From contig JAUMIR010000004.1 in NCBI GenBank assembly GCA_030847615.1, positions 220,647,001 to 220,711,000 on the forward strand: a DNA stretch of 64,000 bases, given 5' to 3'. This DNA comes from Gambelia wislizenii. Its lineage: Eukaryota > Chordata > Lepidosauria > Squamata > Crotaphytidae. The notes below the pieces were generated by a model, which made no database searches, was not told the DNA's origin, and saw only the letters and a list, made by a program, of their open reading frames with translations. Positions 11,681 through 24,922 of the stretch are shown one piece after another. Each line of letters opens with the position of its first letter. The stretch's first letter is position 1. The translations under genes were made by a program, and so were the position numbers.

Positions 11681-12277
11681 TACACTGAACAGTGAATACA
11701 ACACAAAAATATCCCATTAGCCACAGGCTGTGGCCTTCCATTTCTATTACCTACATTTGAAGCCTCTCTGTAACATCTGCGCCTGCTGTAGACATGTCAG
11801 TATCCTGATTTAAACCCCAACATAATTTTGAAAGCCTACAGCAAAAACTACATATTAAGCTATAATACCAACCGTTTTGCTTTTTTGCTTTTTAAAGGTA
11901 CTTCCCAGAATACTGGCAGGGGTGAAGAAGGCAGAGAGCAGTAGTCACAGCACATGACACACACGCATGACAATCTTATTAAAGGGCAAGGCCATATTTT
12001 GTGAACTGACACAGCAAAATTCCATATGTGAATGCAGAACAGCAGCAAGCCCTCAGCTAGCAAACAGAGTTTCTCTCGTTCACCCAAACATGAGTCCTTG
12101 GCTTCAGCAAGATGCTGCATTCCTTGTCTAGGGTGACCAGATGTAAAAGACAACTAAGTCCTGGTGCCCTTAACAGAGGGGCAGAAAAAAATGTGCTACT
12201 AAAACTCCTTCAGCCACATAAGTATCAAAGGATTTACCAGAACCTGTTCCTCTTTTGCCTAGAAATACTCTTCCCAC

Positions 12278-12535
12278 TACACCATAATAGCCCTATGATC
12301 CCACTTTTAACTGCCATAGGTCTATCCTATGGAATCCTGGGATTTGTAGTTTAGAAAAGGGTATTGAGAATTTGGATCTGAGAAAGCACTGGAAAAATAG
12401 GGTATTCAAAGCAGCCAGGTTTTTACTGCTTTCTTTTGCCACTATTGCACATCTGTGGAAAAGTCCTATATTCCACTGTAGCTGCCATGGCAACATCCTA
12501 TGGAACCATGGGACTTGTGCTGTGGTGAGGTACTA
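12278..12535. mobile_element. Two half copies of a hAT-type MITE
   Basis: The pieces at about 12278-12362 and 12468-12535 both carry ATTCCACT/ATCCCACTTTTAACTGCCA, then CCTATGGAAYC and GGGATTTGTAG/GGGACTTGTGC. These are the left half of the element seen in fuller form at 46475-46690. Both are in the same orientation with about 100 bp between them. Confidence 0.5.
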
Positions 12536-12664
12536 GCAATTCTCAACTCTGGGCCCTCCAGTTGTTCTAGACTTCTATCGGAATCCTTGACCATTGACCA
12601 GGCTGGGTGGGGTTTCTGGGTCTAAAAGTCTGAAACATCCTGAGGGCCAAAGACTGAAATCCAC
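12534..12664. mobile_element. hAT-type MITE (copy of the 3075 family)
   Basis: Starts AATTCTCAACTCTGGGCCCT and ends in CTGAGGGCCAAAGACTG, the degraded complement. It resembles the 132-bp element at 3075-3206 and is immediately followed by a second copy. Confidence 0.6.
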
Positions 12665-12674
12665 TAACCTAGAA

Positions 12675-12801
12675 CGGCTGTTCTCAAACTTTGGTCCTCT
12701 ATGTGTTTTGAACAAGAATCTGTGACCTTTGCTCAAAATGGCTGAGGCTTCTGAGTCTTGAAGTCCGAAATTCTTGGAAGGACAAAGTTTGAGAATCACT
12801 G
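12675..12801. mobile_element. hAT-type MITE, adjacent second copy
   Basis: Inverted termini GGCTGTTCTCAAACTTTGG and CAAAGTTTGAGAATCACTG enclose about 127 bp with no coding capacity. It lies about 10 bp from the preceding copy in the same orientation. Confidence 0.7.
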
Positions 12802-14720
12802 CCCGAGCGCACACACACCCTGTTGCAACAAACTACAGGAAACCAGTAGACATCCAGTGCTATTTTCCCTCCTGTGCTGCCGCCACCACTGTAGCTACTC
12901 TGGTAGTGTTAAAACTGAAAACAGCTAACATGGTATCCTGAGAATGGATCCTACTTGTACTCTGGCACTGGAAGATGAACTAATTTGGGCAGCTGTCATT
13001 TCATGACTCCTTTACTATTGAGAGGGGGAAAGAATCAATCCAAGGGAGGAAAGATCCTAATAATTTAGTTTAGAACAACAACAACACCTTTGTGTAACAG
13101 AATCTTGGCTTCCTGGGAATTAATCAGCAAACATGTTAACTTAGAACTGCAATTGCCACTCCATTAAGTTGCATTTTATGAAGTGGGCTACAGTTCACTG
13201 TATTATACTCATGGTATAATACATTTAATAGTCTTTCAGGTGCACTGGGACTTGTTTTTCACTCCATTATGGAATGGTTATGGTTTACTGAAATTTGACT
13301 TTCTTTTAAAGTATGTAGTACGGTAACTACTGTGGAGAATTCTAGACACATAACCTTTCTTTCTGCAGTTTCTTTGCATCTGCAAACACTCTGTAGATAA
13401 AATTACACTTAGAGTATCTTGCATGTTTTAAATGAGGCCTTGATTTAACATTTAAAAGTAATTTTTTTTTAAAAAAAAAGGATGCCAGACATCCTCAAAG
13501 TTTGCTGTTGGTTGCTAGGGAATGGATAAGCTCTTCCTCCTATTCCACCCACTCTCCAAATTATTCCTGGTCTAGTTTGTACTCATTTGGATCAGTCCAG
13601 CATATTGATTTATCTCTTTCTTAGTTGTTGCAAAGGGAATAGCTGTGTAGACTGGAGTATTGGACTGTTGTCGAAGGATTAGTAGAATAACTTCTTATTA
13701 TAACACTTGGCTACTATGAAGCACATGCCTCTGGGGCCTTTGGGCATCGGTAACCTTCCTCTTTTTCTTGTATTTATTTGCCCTTGGGCCTCAGAAGAAT
13801 TAGCATTGACAGCTCTGTTTCAATTAACATTTCAAGATCTTTAAATGCTTCAGTTCTTAACTTGAGGTGTCTTACTCAGAAGCCGGTTTTGTCCTCCTGT
13901 GTTTTTTAAAAGCGGTACCTGTGTCACCCACCCTCTGACTTCCTTTAAAATATTTATTTATGTAAAGTATTTAAATATTGCCTCTCAGCTCACAAACACT
14001 CTGGGAGGCCATATGTACAGCAGGCATGAAGGTAGTATGGCCTCAGAGAAATAGGCTGACCAGAGCTGGCAGATTTTGTCTGCCTTCCTTCAACCACCAA
14101 TGTACAAGCTTAGAAAAAGTGCAACAACTAGCATAGGGTACAGTGTGATACCAGTCACAGGTTTCAAAAACACACATCTGGAAAGCACAGCATTTGGTAC
14201 CACTTTGAAAACATTTTTTTCTCAGTCATTACTACCCTGTAAGATAAACCAACATTATTAACCTGCGATATCATTAGGGAACTGAAATCAAGCATTACTG
14301 ATTCAAAGGATTGCCAGGTCAGGACTATCCCAGAGCCAAAACATAAGAATTGGGGATTTGTGATGCCAAGTACCAAGCACTGGCGCACAGAGTATGCTGT
14401 TCAAATCAATAACACCATGTATAATGAGGAAAACACATACACATCGATTACAAGGTAATTCTCTTGCCCTAAGAATCCTTCTCCTTGCCTGCACTGTTTT
14501 CTGTCAACTCTTCTGATTAACCCAGCGTACTGCCTGACCACTTAAACACAGCAATTGAGATCACCTCCTGAGTTCTCACACTGTTTTCTCCAGTGTAGGT
14601 TTTGCCTTCTAGTTCTGCAGTAATCTGCTTTAAGAGAAGAACAGAGAGGAGTAAACACACTCACAAGATGCTCCTTTTTGCCAGACTATGGTTAAATGAA
14701 CCACAGCAGGAACAAGTATT
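12802..14720. other. Unannotated, probably unique sequence
   Basis: No repeat or exon was recognised. An 8-10 bp T/A homopolymer pair lies near 13462-13480. Short frames near 14076-14494 lack known domains. Confidence 0.45.
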
Positions 14721-14880
14721 TCACAGTAGAGCACCTCTTTGCATGCAGCCGGTCCCAGATTCAATTCCTAGCATCACCAGTTAGATGACCAAGTAACAAG
14801 CCACAGAAAAGACCTTTCTCAAGGACTGCAAGATAGAGCAGATGAATCTGTGCTAGATAAATAGTAGTTTGCTATTTCTA
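14721..14880 (+). mobile_element. Second type of tRNA-derived SINE
   Basis: A tRNA-like head with AGTAGAGCACCTCTTTGCATG and B-box-like GGTCCCAGATTCAATTCC is followed by a body reading AAAAGACCTTTCTCAAGGAC. A more complete relative is at 28147-28380. This differs from the Sauria-type SINE. The family name is uncertain. Confidence 0.55.
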
Positions 14881-15810
14881 AGGTAGCTCTCTATATGCCT
14901 TTGTGGTGTGACATATGGGCAAGGGGTCAGAGAGTCTGCGCTTAAGCTGGAAAGTCCTTGGTTCAACTCTCAGCTTCTTCTCTTAACCACAATATTATAC
15001 TGTTCTCATTATTATTACAGTACTAACTTGTTGCATATATAAAGCAAGGCGCTAAATAGGAGGATCAACATTTAAGGCATAAAAGGCTCATCCATTGCTT
15101 TTTAAACAAAGTGTTCCCTGAAGGAAGGATCACTTTAATTCAAACCCTTTAAAATAAATATTAACATGCAACCTTACTTGCAAGGGAAGAAAGAAGGTGC
15201 AGATAATATGGTACAAAGTCTTGTAGTTCCTCATTTTAAATAGTAGCCATATGTTTTTTTTTCCCCAGGTGCCACAAAATGCATGTTCTTGTTTTTCCAG
15301 ATTACTTTGATCTCTCTAGTAGCCATATGTTATGGCTACTAAGGAGATCACAATTATCTGGAAAAACAAAAACATCTATCTTGTGGTATCTTAAAAAATG
15401 ATGTAAGCTTTTCATGGACAACAGCCCATTTATAGAAAAGTAGCTCTGGCTTTTTGATTTTTTAAGTCAGCTCATTCATCAAATGACAATGTCATTTGCC
15501 AAAGGAGCATTTGGCCCTCACACTCATTTTACAGCACAACAGACAGAACCAAGCCATTATTGCTAAAACCAGAAATCTAATAGCAAAGTTACTTCTACTT
15601 TACAAGGCTACCCTACTGTAAATAGTAGCAACTATCAGGTTATTTTCACTCACACCTATCTCAATGACACATCTAAATTGGGGGGGGGGGATCACTGAGA
15701 AAACTACCAAACTAACAACATAATGCTAAACATTTAAAATGAATGCTATGACAGCAAAGTGTCCCAGACTTGGTCCTACTATATAAGGATGAGGATGCAA
15801 AATAAAATTT

Positions 15811-16038
15811 GTTGCTGTGTGCCTTCAAGTTGTTTCAGACTTATGGTGACCCTAACGCAAACTTATAATGGGTTTTCTTTGCAAGATTTTGTTCACAAGG
15901 AGTTTGCCATTGCCTTCCTCCGAGACTGAGAGTGTGACCTGCTCAAGGCCACCCAGTAGGTTTGATAACCAAGCAGGAATTGAATCCTTGTCTCCCAAAG
16001 TCCTGGTCCAGCATTTAAACCACTACACCACATTGACT
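15811..16038 (-). mobile_element. tRNA-derived SINE (Sauria-like), copy 2
   Basis: Minus-strand copy. The tail appears as GTGTGCCTTCAAGTTGTTTC and the head as GGTTTGATAACCAAGCAGGA through TTTAAACCACTACACCACAT. It is nearly full length and abuts the 5S-headed SINE that starts at 16056 in the same orientation. Confidence 0.85.
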
Positions 16039-16055
16039 TTAGGAGAATAAAACAT

Positions 16056-16277
16056 GTTGGCATGTGCCTTCAAGTTGCTTGTTGACTTGCAGCAACTCCA
16101 CAAATTTATAGGGCTTTTGTAGGCAAGGAATACACAGAAGTAGTTTTGCTAGTTCATTCCTCTAAAACATAGCCTCCAGCACCTGGTATTCACTGACATT
16201 CTCCCATCCAAGAACTATCCAGAGTTGACTCTGCTTAGCTTCCAAGATTAGATGGGATCTGGTGCCTTCAGAGTGTT
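16056..16277 (-). mobile_element. 5S rRNA-derived SINE, copy 3
   Basis: The tail GCATGTGCCTTCAAGTTGCT and body TATAGGGCTTTTGTAGGCAA lead to a 5S-like head, seen on the plus strand as CTGCTTAGCTTCCAAGATTA and CTCCCATCCAAGAACTATCC. It lies about 18 bp from a tRNA-headed SINE with the same tail. Confidence 0.85.
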
Positions 16278-19200
16278 GACAAAACCTATCTTCTTTCCTT
16301 TGGGCATCATAAAAGACCTTATATTGTTTTCATTCCCCAAGGGTATGTTTGCATGACTGTGGCAGCTTAAAGACAAATGATATTAATAAGCCTGGCTTGA
16401 ATCTTCAAAATCCACTTTGGGTGTTATATTGGGAGAAAGGCAGGACATAAATTAATTAAATAACTAAATAAGCAAGAGCCTTCTTCCTGGCACATATCAA
16501 GCAACTTGTAGGCTCTTGCATAGGAAAATTAGGCAATAAGTTTGGTAACCTTTAAGAAAGCACAGGACTCCTGTCTTTAAAGCAGACATATCACTATCCC
16601 CAAACATAGAGATGTAATACAGATGCTGATTTAAAGCAACAGCAAAGAATAAGGGGGGGGGGAATCAAGATACGCAAAGCTTTTGAGTACTTAAACAGAA
16701 CAATGCCTGTGGATTGGGAATGGGGAATTCAATTGTTCTTTTCTCTTTCTTGCTGGTAGTACCCCAACTAAATTTGCAGGTGAATCCTCCTTAAAACTAT
16801 TCAGCTGCCCCTGTCTGGGAGGCCTTCAAATTCCCTTAGCATTACTTACTTGAATCACATTGAATAAACAGTCTCCACCCATCACCTACTTCTTTTGTCT
16901 ATAGCAGCTATTCACAGAGAGCTACCTTTATTGACTGCAAGGTAGGTTAGCATGAAAAACTGGAGAGGTAGTTAGAACAAGCTGCACTAGAAAAACAGAC
17001 ATCCTGCTGGAGGCAACAGAATCCACAGGCTGCCCAGCTATGATAGGGTGTAATTTTAGATTCACTACACCAGCCATAAAAACATACCCGTGGTCCAACC
17101 AACAAGCCTACCTTTACAAGTTAGCTTGCTTGCACACATTTCCCACTGGGAAAGTCCAGAGCCCTTTGCAAACTGCACAATAAACCAAAAGAACATTTTT
17201 GCACCTTTCACAGTAGAGTAATCACTGTGAGAACAAACCTCCACCTAAACTTAAGAATGTTTCAATAGGGTTTAAAAGAATATAACATTGATAAGATGAT
17301 ATCTCTATTAATGCTGAGTGGAAAGATTAATGCAAGAACAAAGCCAGGATTCCTTAGTTTGGCTATTTCTGCCACAGCAGCTGTTGCCATCTTAAATAAT
17401 ATGTGGATTGCTTTTAAACCACTGCCTATTTAATATCAGGAACTGAAATGAGATTTAAGGTGGGAACTTTTTGAAGACTGGTTTTTATTATAATGGGTAT
17501 AACACATCCAATGGGTCTAACTAAGTTATTTTAAATGTCCTTCATTCCAAAGTAAAAAATATTCCATCACACAAATTTTGCAGAACCCAAAGATGGCTGG
17601 GAGATTCTGGTAGTTCTAATCCAAAAAAGTAACTTTTCCAACCTTTTCTTCTACCTGAAGCAGTACAGTTTCAACTTGTTGCTCATTTCTTGCAAATGGG
17701 TTAACCACACTGAGTGCAAGTCTACTTATTTCCCTGATACAAGAGGCTAATCTTTCCAAATTCCAGCTGTTCTTTCATATCCTATAGGACAACACTCCCT
17801 CGTGCTCTACTTCCACATAGATGTTTTCAGTACGAACCAAGAGACAAGAGAAAATTTAAAAGTTCCCTAAACTCCCACAGTGAAAGGTAGGTAACACACC
17901 ATTCACCGCAGTATAATAGCAAAAATAATATTACTCCTACCAGAACTCTGGTGAGCACCCTACAAAAACAAATGCTACTTTCTTAACCAGAAAGTGGCTT
18001 TGCAAGAAACCTACCAAAAATCAACATGACAATGGCCACTAGTAGCCAAAGTGGTACAGTGGGTTGAACACAGGGCTTAGATACAGCAAATCATATTATA
18101 ACCTTTTCAGCTACAATGCTAATTGATCTCAGATGCACCACTGATTCTCAGTCCAAACATCCTCTACTAGTCTGTGAAGCTAACATGATGCTCAGAGCAC
18201 AGGCATGATACAAGAACAAATATTACATACGAGCAGAGAATGCATTTTTCCCACTGTTTAAGCCACGCTTAATGTAATAATAATTACACTTAAAGTTACT
18301 CATAGACAATAGTAACCATTAAAAAGTGAAGTTCCCAGTGCAGCTAACTTTTCTGATAGGACAACATCAGAAACATCCCACAATAAGCCTAATATTTTGC
18401 AGACTCTTAATATAGAGAAATGTACACTTTTGGCAACTGTTTTTCAACCTTCATGATATGTTTCAGTGTTAGTTTTCATTGTCCTTGCACAGCCATGAGG
18501 ACCAGATATGGTAGGTTTCCAAAAAGACAGTACAAGTCACAAGCATCCCACAAAATGCATGACAGCCTCCACAACATCATTGAAAACCAACACCTGGCTT
18601 CCTAACATAGCTCTAGAATCTCTAAGGTAGGCCACAGTTCTGAACCACTCTATACTGTACTTCCTACACATTACTTGTCAATTAGATATTGCCATCTCTT
18701 TCACTCCTTTTTGGCTTACCCAAGATGCTTCTCATCAAGATTACAAATAAGAATATTTAGAGGGGCAGGGTGAATAGAAAATATAAAGCAGTTCCTACCC
18801 CTTTCTATGCTTTAGGTTGTATTTTGAAAATGCACTTTGTATCTGTAAAGGAAGAAAGAAAACATAAGTCACTGTGAACGTGTAAAAAGTTATGTGAATC
18901 AATTATGTGAATATTCTTCCCTATTTGAAAATCAAATGCTGGCAGAACTTAAGAAAAGTTACTTTCTTCGACTATAGCTCCCAGAACCCCAGTGATCATA
19001 CTAGTTGGAAGATTCTGGGAGTTATAGTCTGAAAAAGTAAGCATATGCATATATAATTCACTTGGTAGAATACCACCATTCATCAAATGCAAAAGAACTT
19101 AAGGCAGAAGGCAAAACTTTTGAGAATGTCAGTGAAGGTACACACCATGACTATGAGCACTCAAACATTCTTTGTATCCTACACAAATCTTACTACAGTA

Positions 19201-21600
19201 CTGTTTGAATAAAAAACATTACATTCCACCTGTGTTTGAACTCACTACATTAGCCAGTGCTGGAGGGGGGCCAAGGGGAGAGACAAACAAAAATTAAAGA
19301 ATTTCGCCATTAAAGTTATTTGATCTTTAAATGTGGTATAAGGCTTCTATAAATGCTAAATGGAGACAAGTGTGTTCTTAAAACTTTTCCTAATGGGTTA
19401 TCACCATTAATCTAAACATTTATTAATAAGGAAGTGTACCCCATTGGTTTATATGAAAGTCATTCATAAATAAGATTCAGTGTACTGTATTTAGGAGTAA
19501 TGAGTAATTCTCAATGTACTCAGTTGGACTTACATTTATAGAACTACAGCCCAAGGCACCTGTTTTAACTACGCTTGCTGGAGAATAAATTCCACAGAAC
19601 TCAGAATTACTTATTTGCACATACTCTAATATATACTGCTTTATAAAGACATAGATTGAAACAATATGTTGTGTCATTATTTTCAGGATACTTAGCTACC
19701 GAGTTTATTCACACTCCAAATCTCTAATCGTATTTCCAAATATAGAACATTAAGTACTAGGTTTGTGTTTTGTCTGATTGGAAAGTTAGAGATGTCCAAC
19801 TTTTAATTAAGAACAAATGTAATTTTGTTTTATTTACACAAAGAAAGGAACAAGAGAATGAATCCCTGATAGATGCACTTGGGTTAATTTTAGCATCCTT
19901 CTGTTTAGCTGCTTAGCAACACTTATCCTATGACCTTCTACACAGCACCTACTTTCGCAAGGGATAACAAGTATAACCTCAGAGATCCAACAATGATAGC
20001 CAGTTCTGACTCAAGACTGCCTAAAATCAGCTACTGCTGGAGGAAGAGAAGAATATAAATACATGTTTCTCCAATAAAACTTCATTAATAAGAAAATAGG
20101 GGGAAACATAATTTAAATATAAGATGATCTCAGGAGAAAAATGATCGAAATCCATAAAACTGGGGGAGGCAGATTTTTAAAAAATACCATCTGCCTGTAA
20201 GCCAAAATAGATTAACCGAAGTCCCTAGTAATAAATTTTAAAATTCCAGTTTTCACACTTGTGGTTTTATCTCAACAATTTCTTGACCCTGGAAAAGCAA
20301 GCAAAGATCTACACTCTACATCAAGTGTAGAGATGTGCTATATAAATAAGAAAGAAAAGTCCAACTGTTTTTAAGTCCATCCATATTCATCTTTGTAGAT
20401 TCTCAAACTTTAATATAAGGTATGCCTGATTCTGAAAACTTGGCATTAAAATAAAATTATAAAGGTAAAAAACCCTGCATTTTAATAAATGGGCACATTT
20501 AAGCCTTTAATAACCTTAAAGGTTATTAACCTTAAATAATAACCTTAAAGGTTATTAAAAACTGCATGTAACTGAAATGGAGCATATAACTTTTCTAAGC
20601 AGAGTCTATACTTTTAGTGCCAGTTTAAAAAGTTAAATTTGTATATGTTTGGGACTGCTGTAAGAGAGACATCAGCTTCTGGTCAATTGCACTGAAACAA
20701 GTAAAACCATTAGGTGTGTCTTAAGTGAAGGATGAAAAGAAGTGTTGTAGTAAGTTGATTGATTGGATGATGGACCCATGCTGTTTCTGAGTTTCTAACA
20801 CACAAAGGGGTCTATTCTCCAAGGGATGTACATAACACCCACTGATGCTAATGGGCATTATGCAGACACATCAAGAGAAGACTATACCTCTAAGCCTGCA
20901 AAAGGAAAGAATAAAACCCTAAAACAAATATGGCTGGTGTGATCATGAGTCACTGGGTATATCCCTCTCTCCTCCATATGTGCTCACAAGCAGCATTAGC
21001 TCTAGAAAGGCCATGCTGGCAAGTTTTGTTAACCCTTCTTGAACCATACCAGAGGTATCTACTGCCATCAACTACTAAACTGTCAGATCAAGCACTCTTA
21101 GCAGACCAACTTCAGTGTTACTGGAATTACTGAGAAGGCAACTCCATTAGCAGGGCAGCCATGAAAACTGGGAAGAACAGAAGGAAATCAGTTGTCCCTC
21201 TTTTTCCCCAGTTCACACAAATGTTTCCTTTCCTCCCATCAATGGGGCTGGTAAACAACTGATCTGGTCTAAAGATAAGACATATGCAAAGTAGGAGCAT
21301 ATAAGCACTGAGACTTAAAATGCCCCTTCCTTACCTGAAATGCAACTAAACAGCTTGTGAGAATAAATTATACTAGGCATGGATGTCTCTTATGGTAAAT
21401 ATACCTGCTTCAGATTCCTTCCCTACCCACACAAAAGAGAAATCCACAAATGCTGGTTGTCTCATCCCAATAATATAACACTGAGAGAGGCAAGTCAGCC
21501 AAACTTGACAGGCAAGTGTGTTTGTTCAAAAAAATAGCTCCCATCTTCTCTCCTGCCCCACACACCACCACCACACAAACACAACTCCTGGAGGTGTGAG
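16278..21600. other. Long AT-rich stretch, intron- or intergenic-like
   Basis: No exon was supported in over 5 kb. Small palindromic MITE remnants occur at about 17585-17640 and 18959-19041; the latter is an inverted pair around GTGATCATACTAG. A duplicated 19-bp palindrome lies at 20509-20555. If the 24290-24329 micro-exon is real, this would be its first intron. Confidence 0.45.
20509..20555. repeat. Twice-repeated perfect palindrome
   Basis: The 19-bp palindromic string AATAACCTTAAAGGTTATT occurs at 20509-20527 and again at 20537-20555, separated by AACCTTAAA. Each copy can form a hairpin. No known site is recognised. Confidence 0.7.
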
Positions 21601-23932
21601 GGTGACTGTCCCTCCTGCCGCTTGCTCTGAAGTCGTGTAGAATTTCGTAACGGAATGCGAACTGCTCATCCGGATCTAGGCTCTCCTTCTATCTCTATCT
21701 GGGAGCTAAACCAGTAAGGAGCAAGAGAGGACAAATCTGCTGAGCCAGGCGAAAACTGCTGGCCCTCCTCCCCTTTTATAACCTATCAAGGATGCATTGC
21801 AGAGCACTCCCAGAAAGGGAGGGAGGGAGATAGTGTAACTAAGAGGTAAAGTGTGTAATTGGGGGGGGGGAGAGAGAGAGAGCAAGCGCAGATGAGATGG
21901 GGGGAGAGAAAGAGAGAGAAGCCTGAGCAAACTTATCAACCGACATGACAAAGTTCAATCCACATCCACCATCATCAACAGGCTGCTGCGGCTGCTACAG
22001 CTCCTCCCTCCACACACACACAAAGTTTTTCAGCATCCCCAACTCGCCTCCTCTCCGCCGCTCTAACTCTGCCCGGCAACGAGATGCGTGGTGGTGCCTG
22101 TTGCACAACTGCGAGGCAAGCTTCAAGCTGCTGCGCTCCAAGAGGGAGGGGCTGATGGGACAACGAGTGAGCAACCACGTCCCCCCCATACACACACACA
22201 CCAACAGGGCTGCTCTCCTCCTCCTCCTCCTCTTCCTCCTCCTCCTCCCCGACTTAAGTCAAGGAAGTAGCAACTGTTTCTTCCTCTCCCCCCCCCCCCA
22301 CGCCACACTCACACACCCGGAAAAGTTTGATCAAGTTCCATCGAGCGCCCTGAAATCTTTTGCAAAGTCAAACAGCTCATAAGAGACACACACCACACAC
22401 TCCATGTTGTTGCTTTGCATCGAAAGGAAAGAAATGGGGGGGGGGGGAGGAAGAAAGGAAGGAGGGGCAGCTGCAACCACGGGAAGGACCGAAGGGATCC
22501 TTCAAAAAAGAAGAAGAGGAACTTCATCCCTCTTTCCTTTTTTTATTTTTTGCAAGAGGCTGGGGAGGGAGGAAAATATCCCTCCCCCGAGGAAGGGCGA
22601 GGGGAGAGGGCAACCCTTTCCTCGCCCCTTAGCAACGATTAAGGTCGCAGTTTCCTAAGAGACGAGCCCCGACTAGCCTCTACTCCATCAACACGTAGGG
22701 AAGAGGCCAGGGCGGGAGGGGAGAGAAAGGAGGGTTTTACCAGAAGTTTGGGATGGAGCAAAAAGGGGGCCTTATCGCGGGCGATGGGGGGGGGCTAAAC
22801 ATTTTGGAAGGGGGCGAGTAAAGGGAGAAAAGAGCTGGGCCAGTAAAGCCAGAATTCGCCCAAAGAGGTTTCCAGTCTTCTCTCTTGGGAGAGAGGGAGG
22901 GAGGGAGGGAGGGGGCCGCCCGCCAGACACGGTTTTCCGAGTTTGGACTCTTTTTCCTGTACTCGTGACGATGCGTGTGTGCGTTTCCTGCTATAATCCA
23001 TAACACACACACACACCACGACGTGTCTTTGACACACTCCAAAAAGAAAAGGGGGAGTGGGATTTGGGGGGTGGGAGCCGAGGTTGGTAACCCAGAAGCA
23101 CCTTTCCTAAGGACACAACACCCCAAAAAGGCGAGGAAGTTCTCCGGAGGAGGCTGGAGTTGCACCTTGACGGCAGGCCGAGGAAAAAGCCAGGAGCAGA
23201 GCAGCAAGGCAGGCAGGATCTTGCCAGGGCTCCCTCCCTCTCCCTCCCTCTCTCTCTGCCTGCCTGAGGCTGGAGGGGAGGAGAGACCCAAAGAGGACGA
23301 GAAGTACCAAAGTGCGAATTAAAGCGAGAGAGACCGAGGGAGGCGCGCACACGCACATATGGACACGGATGCTTCCAAGCAGCCGCCCTAACAAGGCGGA
23401 AAAGTTTGCAGATGCCCGAGAAAAAACTCCACACACACACACATACACACATAAACTCCCCCCGCTGAGTTGGTGGTATATTCCCTCCCTCCGCTTTTCT
23501 ACCTTGAGTAAGCGATTCCACTTCGGCCTCAAGTTGGAGAAAGAGGAAGGCTACCTCACTCCCCATCCTCATCCATCCTAAGCACTCCGCCAAAACAACA
23601 AAACTGGCAGGGGAAAAGAGACCGTGGGAGGGGGGAGGCAAGAGAAAAGCCGAGCAAGTGGGATGTACTTGAGGAAGCGCGGAGGCCAATTGGGTTAAAA
23701 GATGCTGCTACTCCTCGCAGGCCCATCCAAAGCGTTGGTTAAAAATAAACTTTGCAGTAGGAGGGGAGGGAGGGAGAGAGATGATCTGGATGAATTCCTG
23801 AGCTCAGGCGGTTTAATATGGATGAGCATCAGCAGGTCCTACAGGCAGGCAACTGGCTGCTGCAACGGGTGGTGCTGGTTGGTACAGTTTGCAACACGGA
23901 AGAGGAGTGGGGGGTGTGGGGAGAAGAGAAAA

Positions 23933-24020
23933 GAAGGGAGGCTGCACCAATTCTTCAGCATCATCCCTACACCAACACCAGCCAACTTTGGACAAACTTT
24001 TCTCTCTGCTTCCCCCCACC
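23933..24020 (+). repeat. 88-bp segment duplicated at 25802-25889, copy A
   Basis: Starts GAAGGGAGGCTGCACC and runs through a CATCATCCCTACACC block to a C-rich end. The copy at 25802-25889 differs at three positions (23940, 23975, 24011) with no gaps. It lies inside the CpG-rich region, about 270 bp beyond the micro-exon in the minus-strand direction. Confidence 0.9.
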
Positions 24021-24289
24021 CCACCCGGTCCCCAGCCTTGGCAAAAAACAGAGGAGGAAAAACGCCGCTCCTGAAAGGGACATTTCTACTTTTCAATGCC
24101 CGACTTCTTCCTTGGCCTCCCCATCATCACCCCCAGATGAAAACGCCCCTCGCCCTGACTTTGAGGCTCCCCAAGCGAAGTCTCCTTCTTCTTCCGCTCC
24201 CTCCCTCCCTCCCCCCCGTAGCTCTTATTTTAAGGCACAGGTGAGAAGGGTCTGGTTGGGGGGGTTGCCCTTCACCTTCGGGTCCTTAC

Positions 24290-24329
24290 CTCCGACTTGC
24301 CCTGAGCTGAGCCGCTTGGGTCGAGCCAT
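24290..24329 (-). CDS. Putative first coding exon (13 codons) of an unidentified gene
   Basis: On the minus strand an ATG in good context (G at -3, G at +4) opens a frame reading MARPKRLSSGQVG. One further base (phase 1) then abuts a consensus donor (GGAG|GTAAGG; GT at 24289-24288). Reading on past the donor soon meets a stop (34 codons in all), as expected for an exon/intron boundary. The start is 3' (in transcript sense) of the densest CpG/E-box/NRF1-like cluster. The peptide is basic and hydrophilic, without a signal peptide. I do not recognise the protein, and no second exon was identified. Codons upstream of the ATG also stay open, so the start is chosen by context alone. It could be a chance ATG in a 5' UTR. 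Confidence 0.35.
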
Positions 24330-24789
24330 GACGGGAAAGCTGCTGCTGGTGGTGATGATGTGCGATCGAGTTTCTCCTCTCCAAAGAAGACTGGTTGGAG
24401 GGGGTTAAAAAAAAAGAGGGGGGGAGAGATGAGCCGAAAGAGGGGGAGAGGGAGAAAAGGGGGAGATGCCCAAACAGGACAGAGACAAGTAAAGTTTGTC
24501 CCGGAGGGGAGAAGAAGAGGAGGAGGAGGGGGGGGGAATAGGAATCGAATTCAAAATGGCGTTTCTATGGATGTGCAAAGTTCATCAACTCCGCAATAAG
24601 TTCCCGTTCTCTTCTTCTTCTGCCCGGAGGAGGAGGAAGAAGATGGAGAAGGCGGAGGGGCCCTCCAGGCTCTGCTCCCGAGTGGGTGTCCCCCCACGAA
24701 GCTCTCGCTGGCCCCGCTCTCCCCCCGCCCGGCTCATCGGCCGCGCTCTCCCCCTCGCCCCCGAAGGAGACGCATCACGTGTTGCGCCT

Positions 24790-24922
24790 GCGAGGAGTCT
24801 CCAGGGGACGGGTTACTCAGCCAGGCGGCGGCGGCGGCGGCGGCTGCCTGTTGCAAGCGGGAGCATCCCTCGCCCAGCTCCTGCTCGTGGCCTGGGAGGG
24901 GCTCCTCCTCTCCAGAAGAGAA
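24790..24922 (+). other. Possible plus-strand 5' exon ending at a splice donor
   Basis: On the plus strand GAGAA|GTGAGTAC gives a good donor (GT at 24923-24924) just downstream of the CpG peak. A non-coding first exon starting near the E-box/NRF1-like motifs would make the island divergent with respect to the minus-strand micro-exon. The exon start is a guess; only the donor is visible. A weaker plus-strand donor is CACAG|GTGAGAAG at 24240/24241. Confidence 0.25.
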
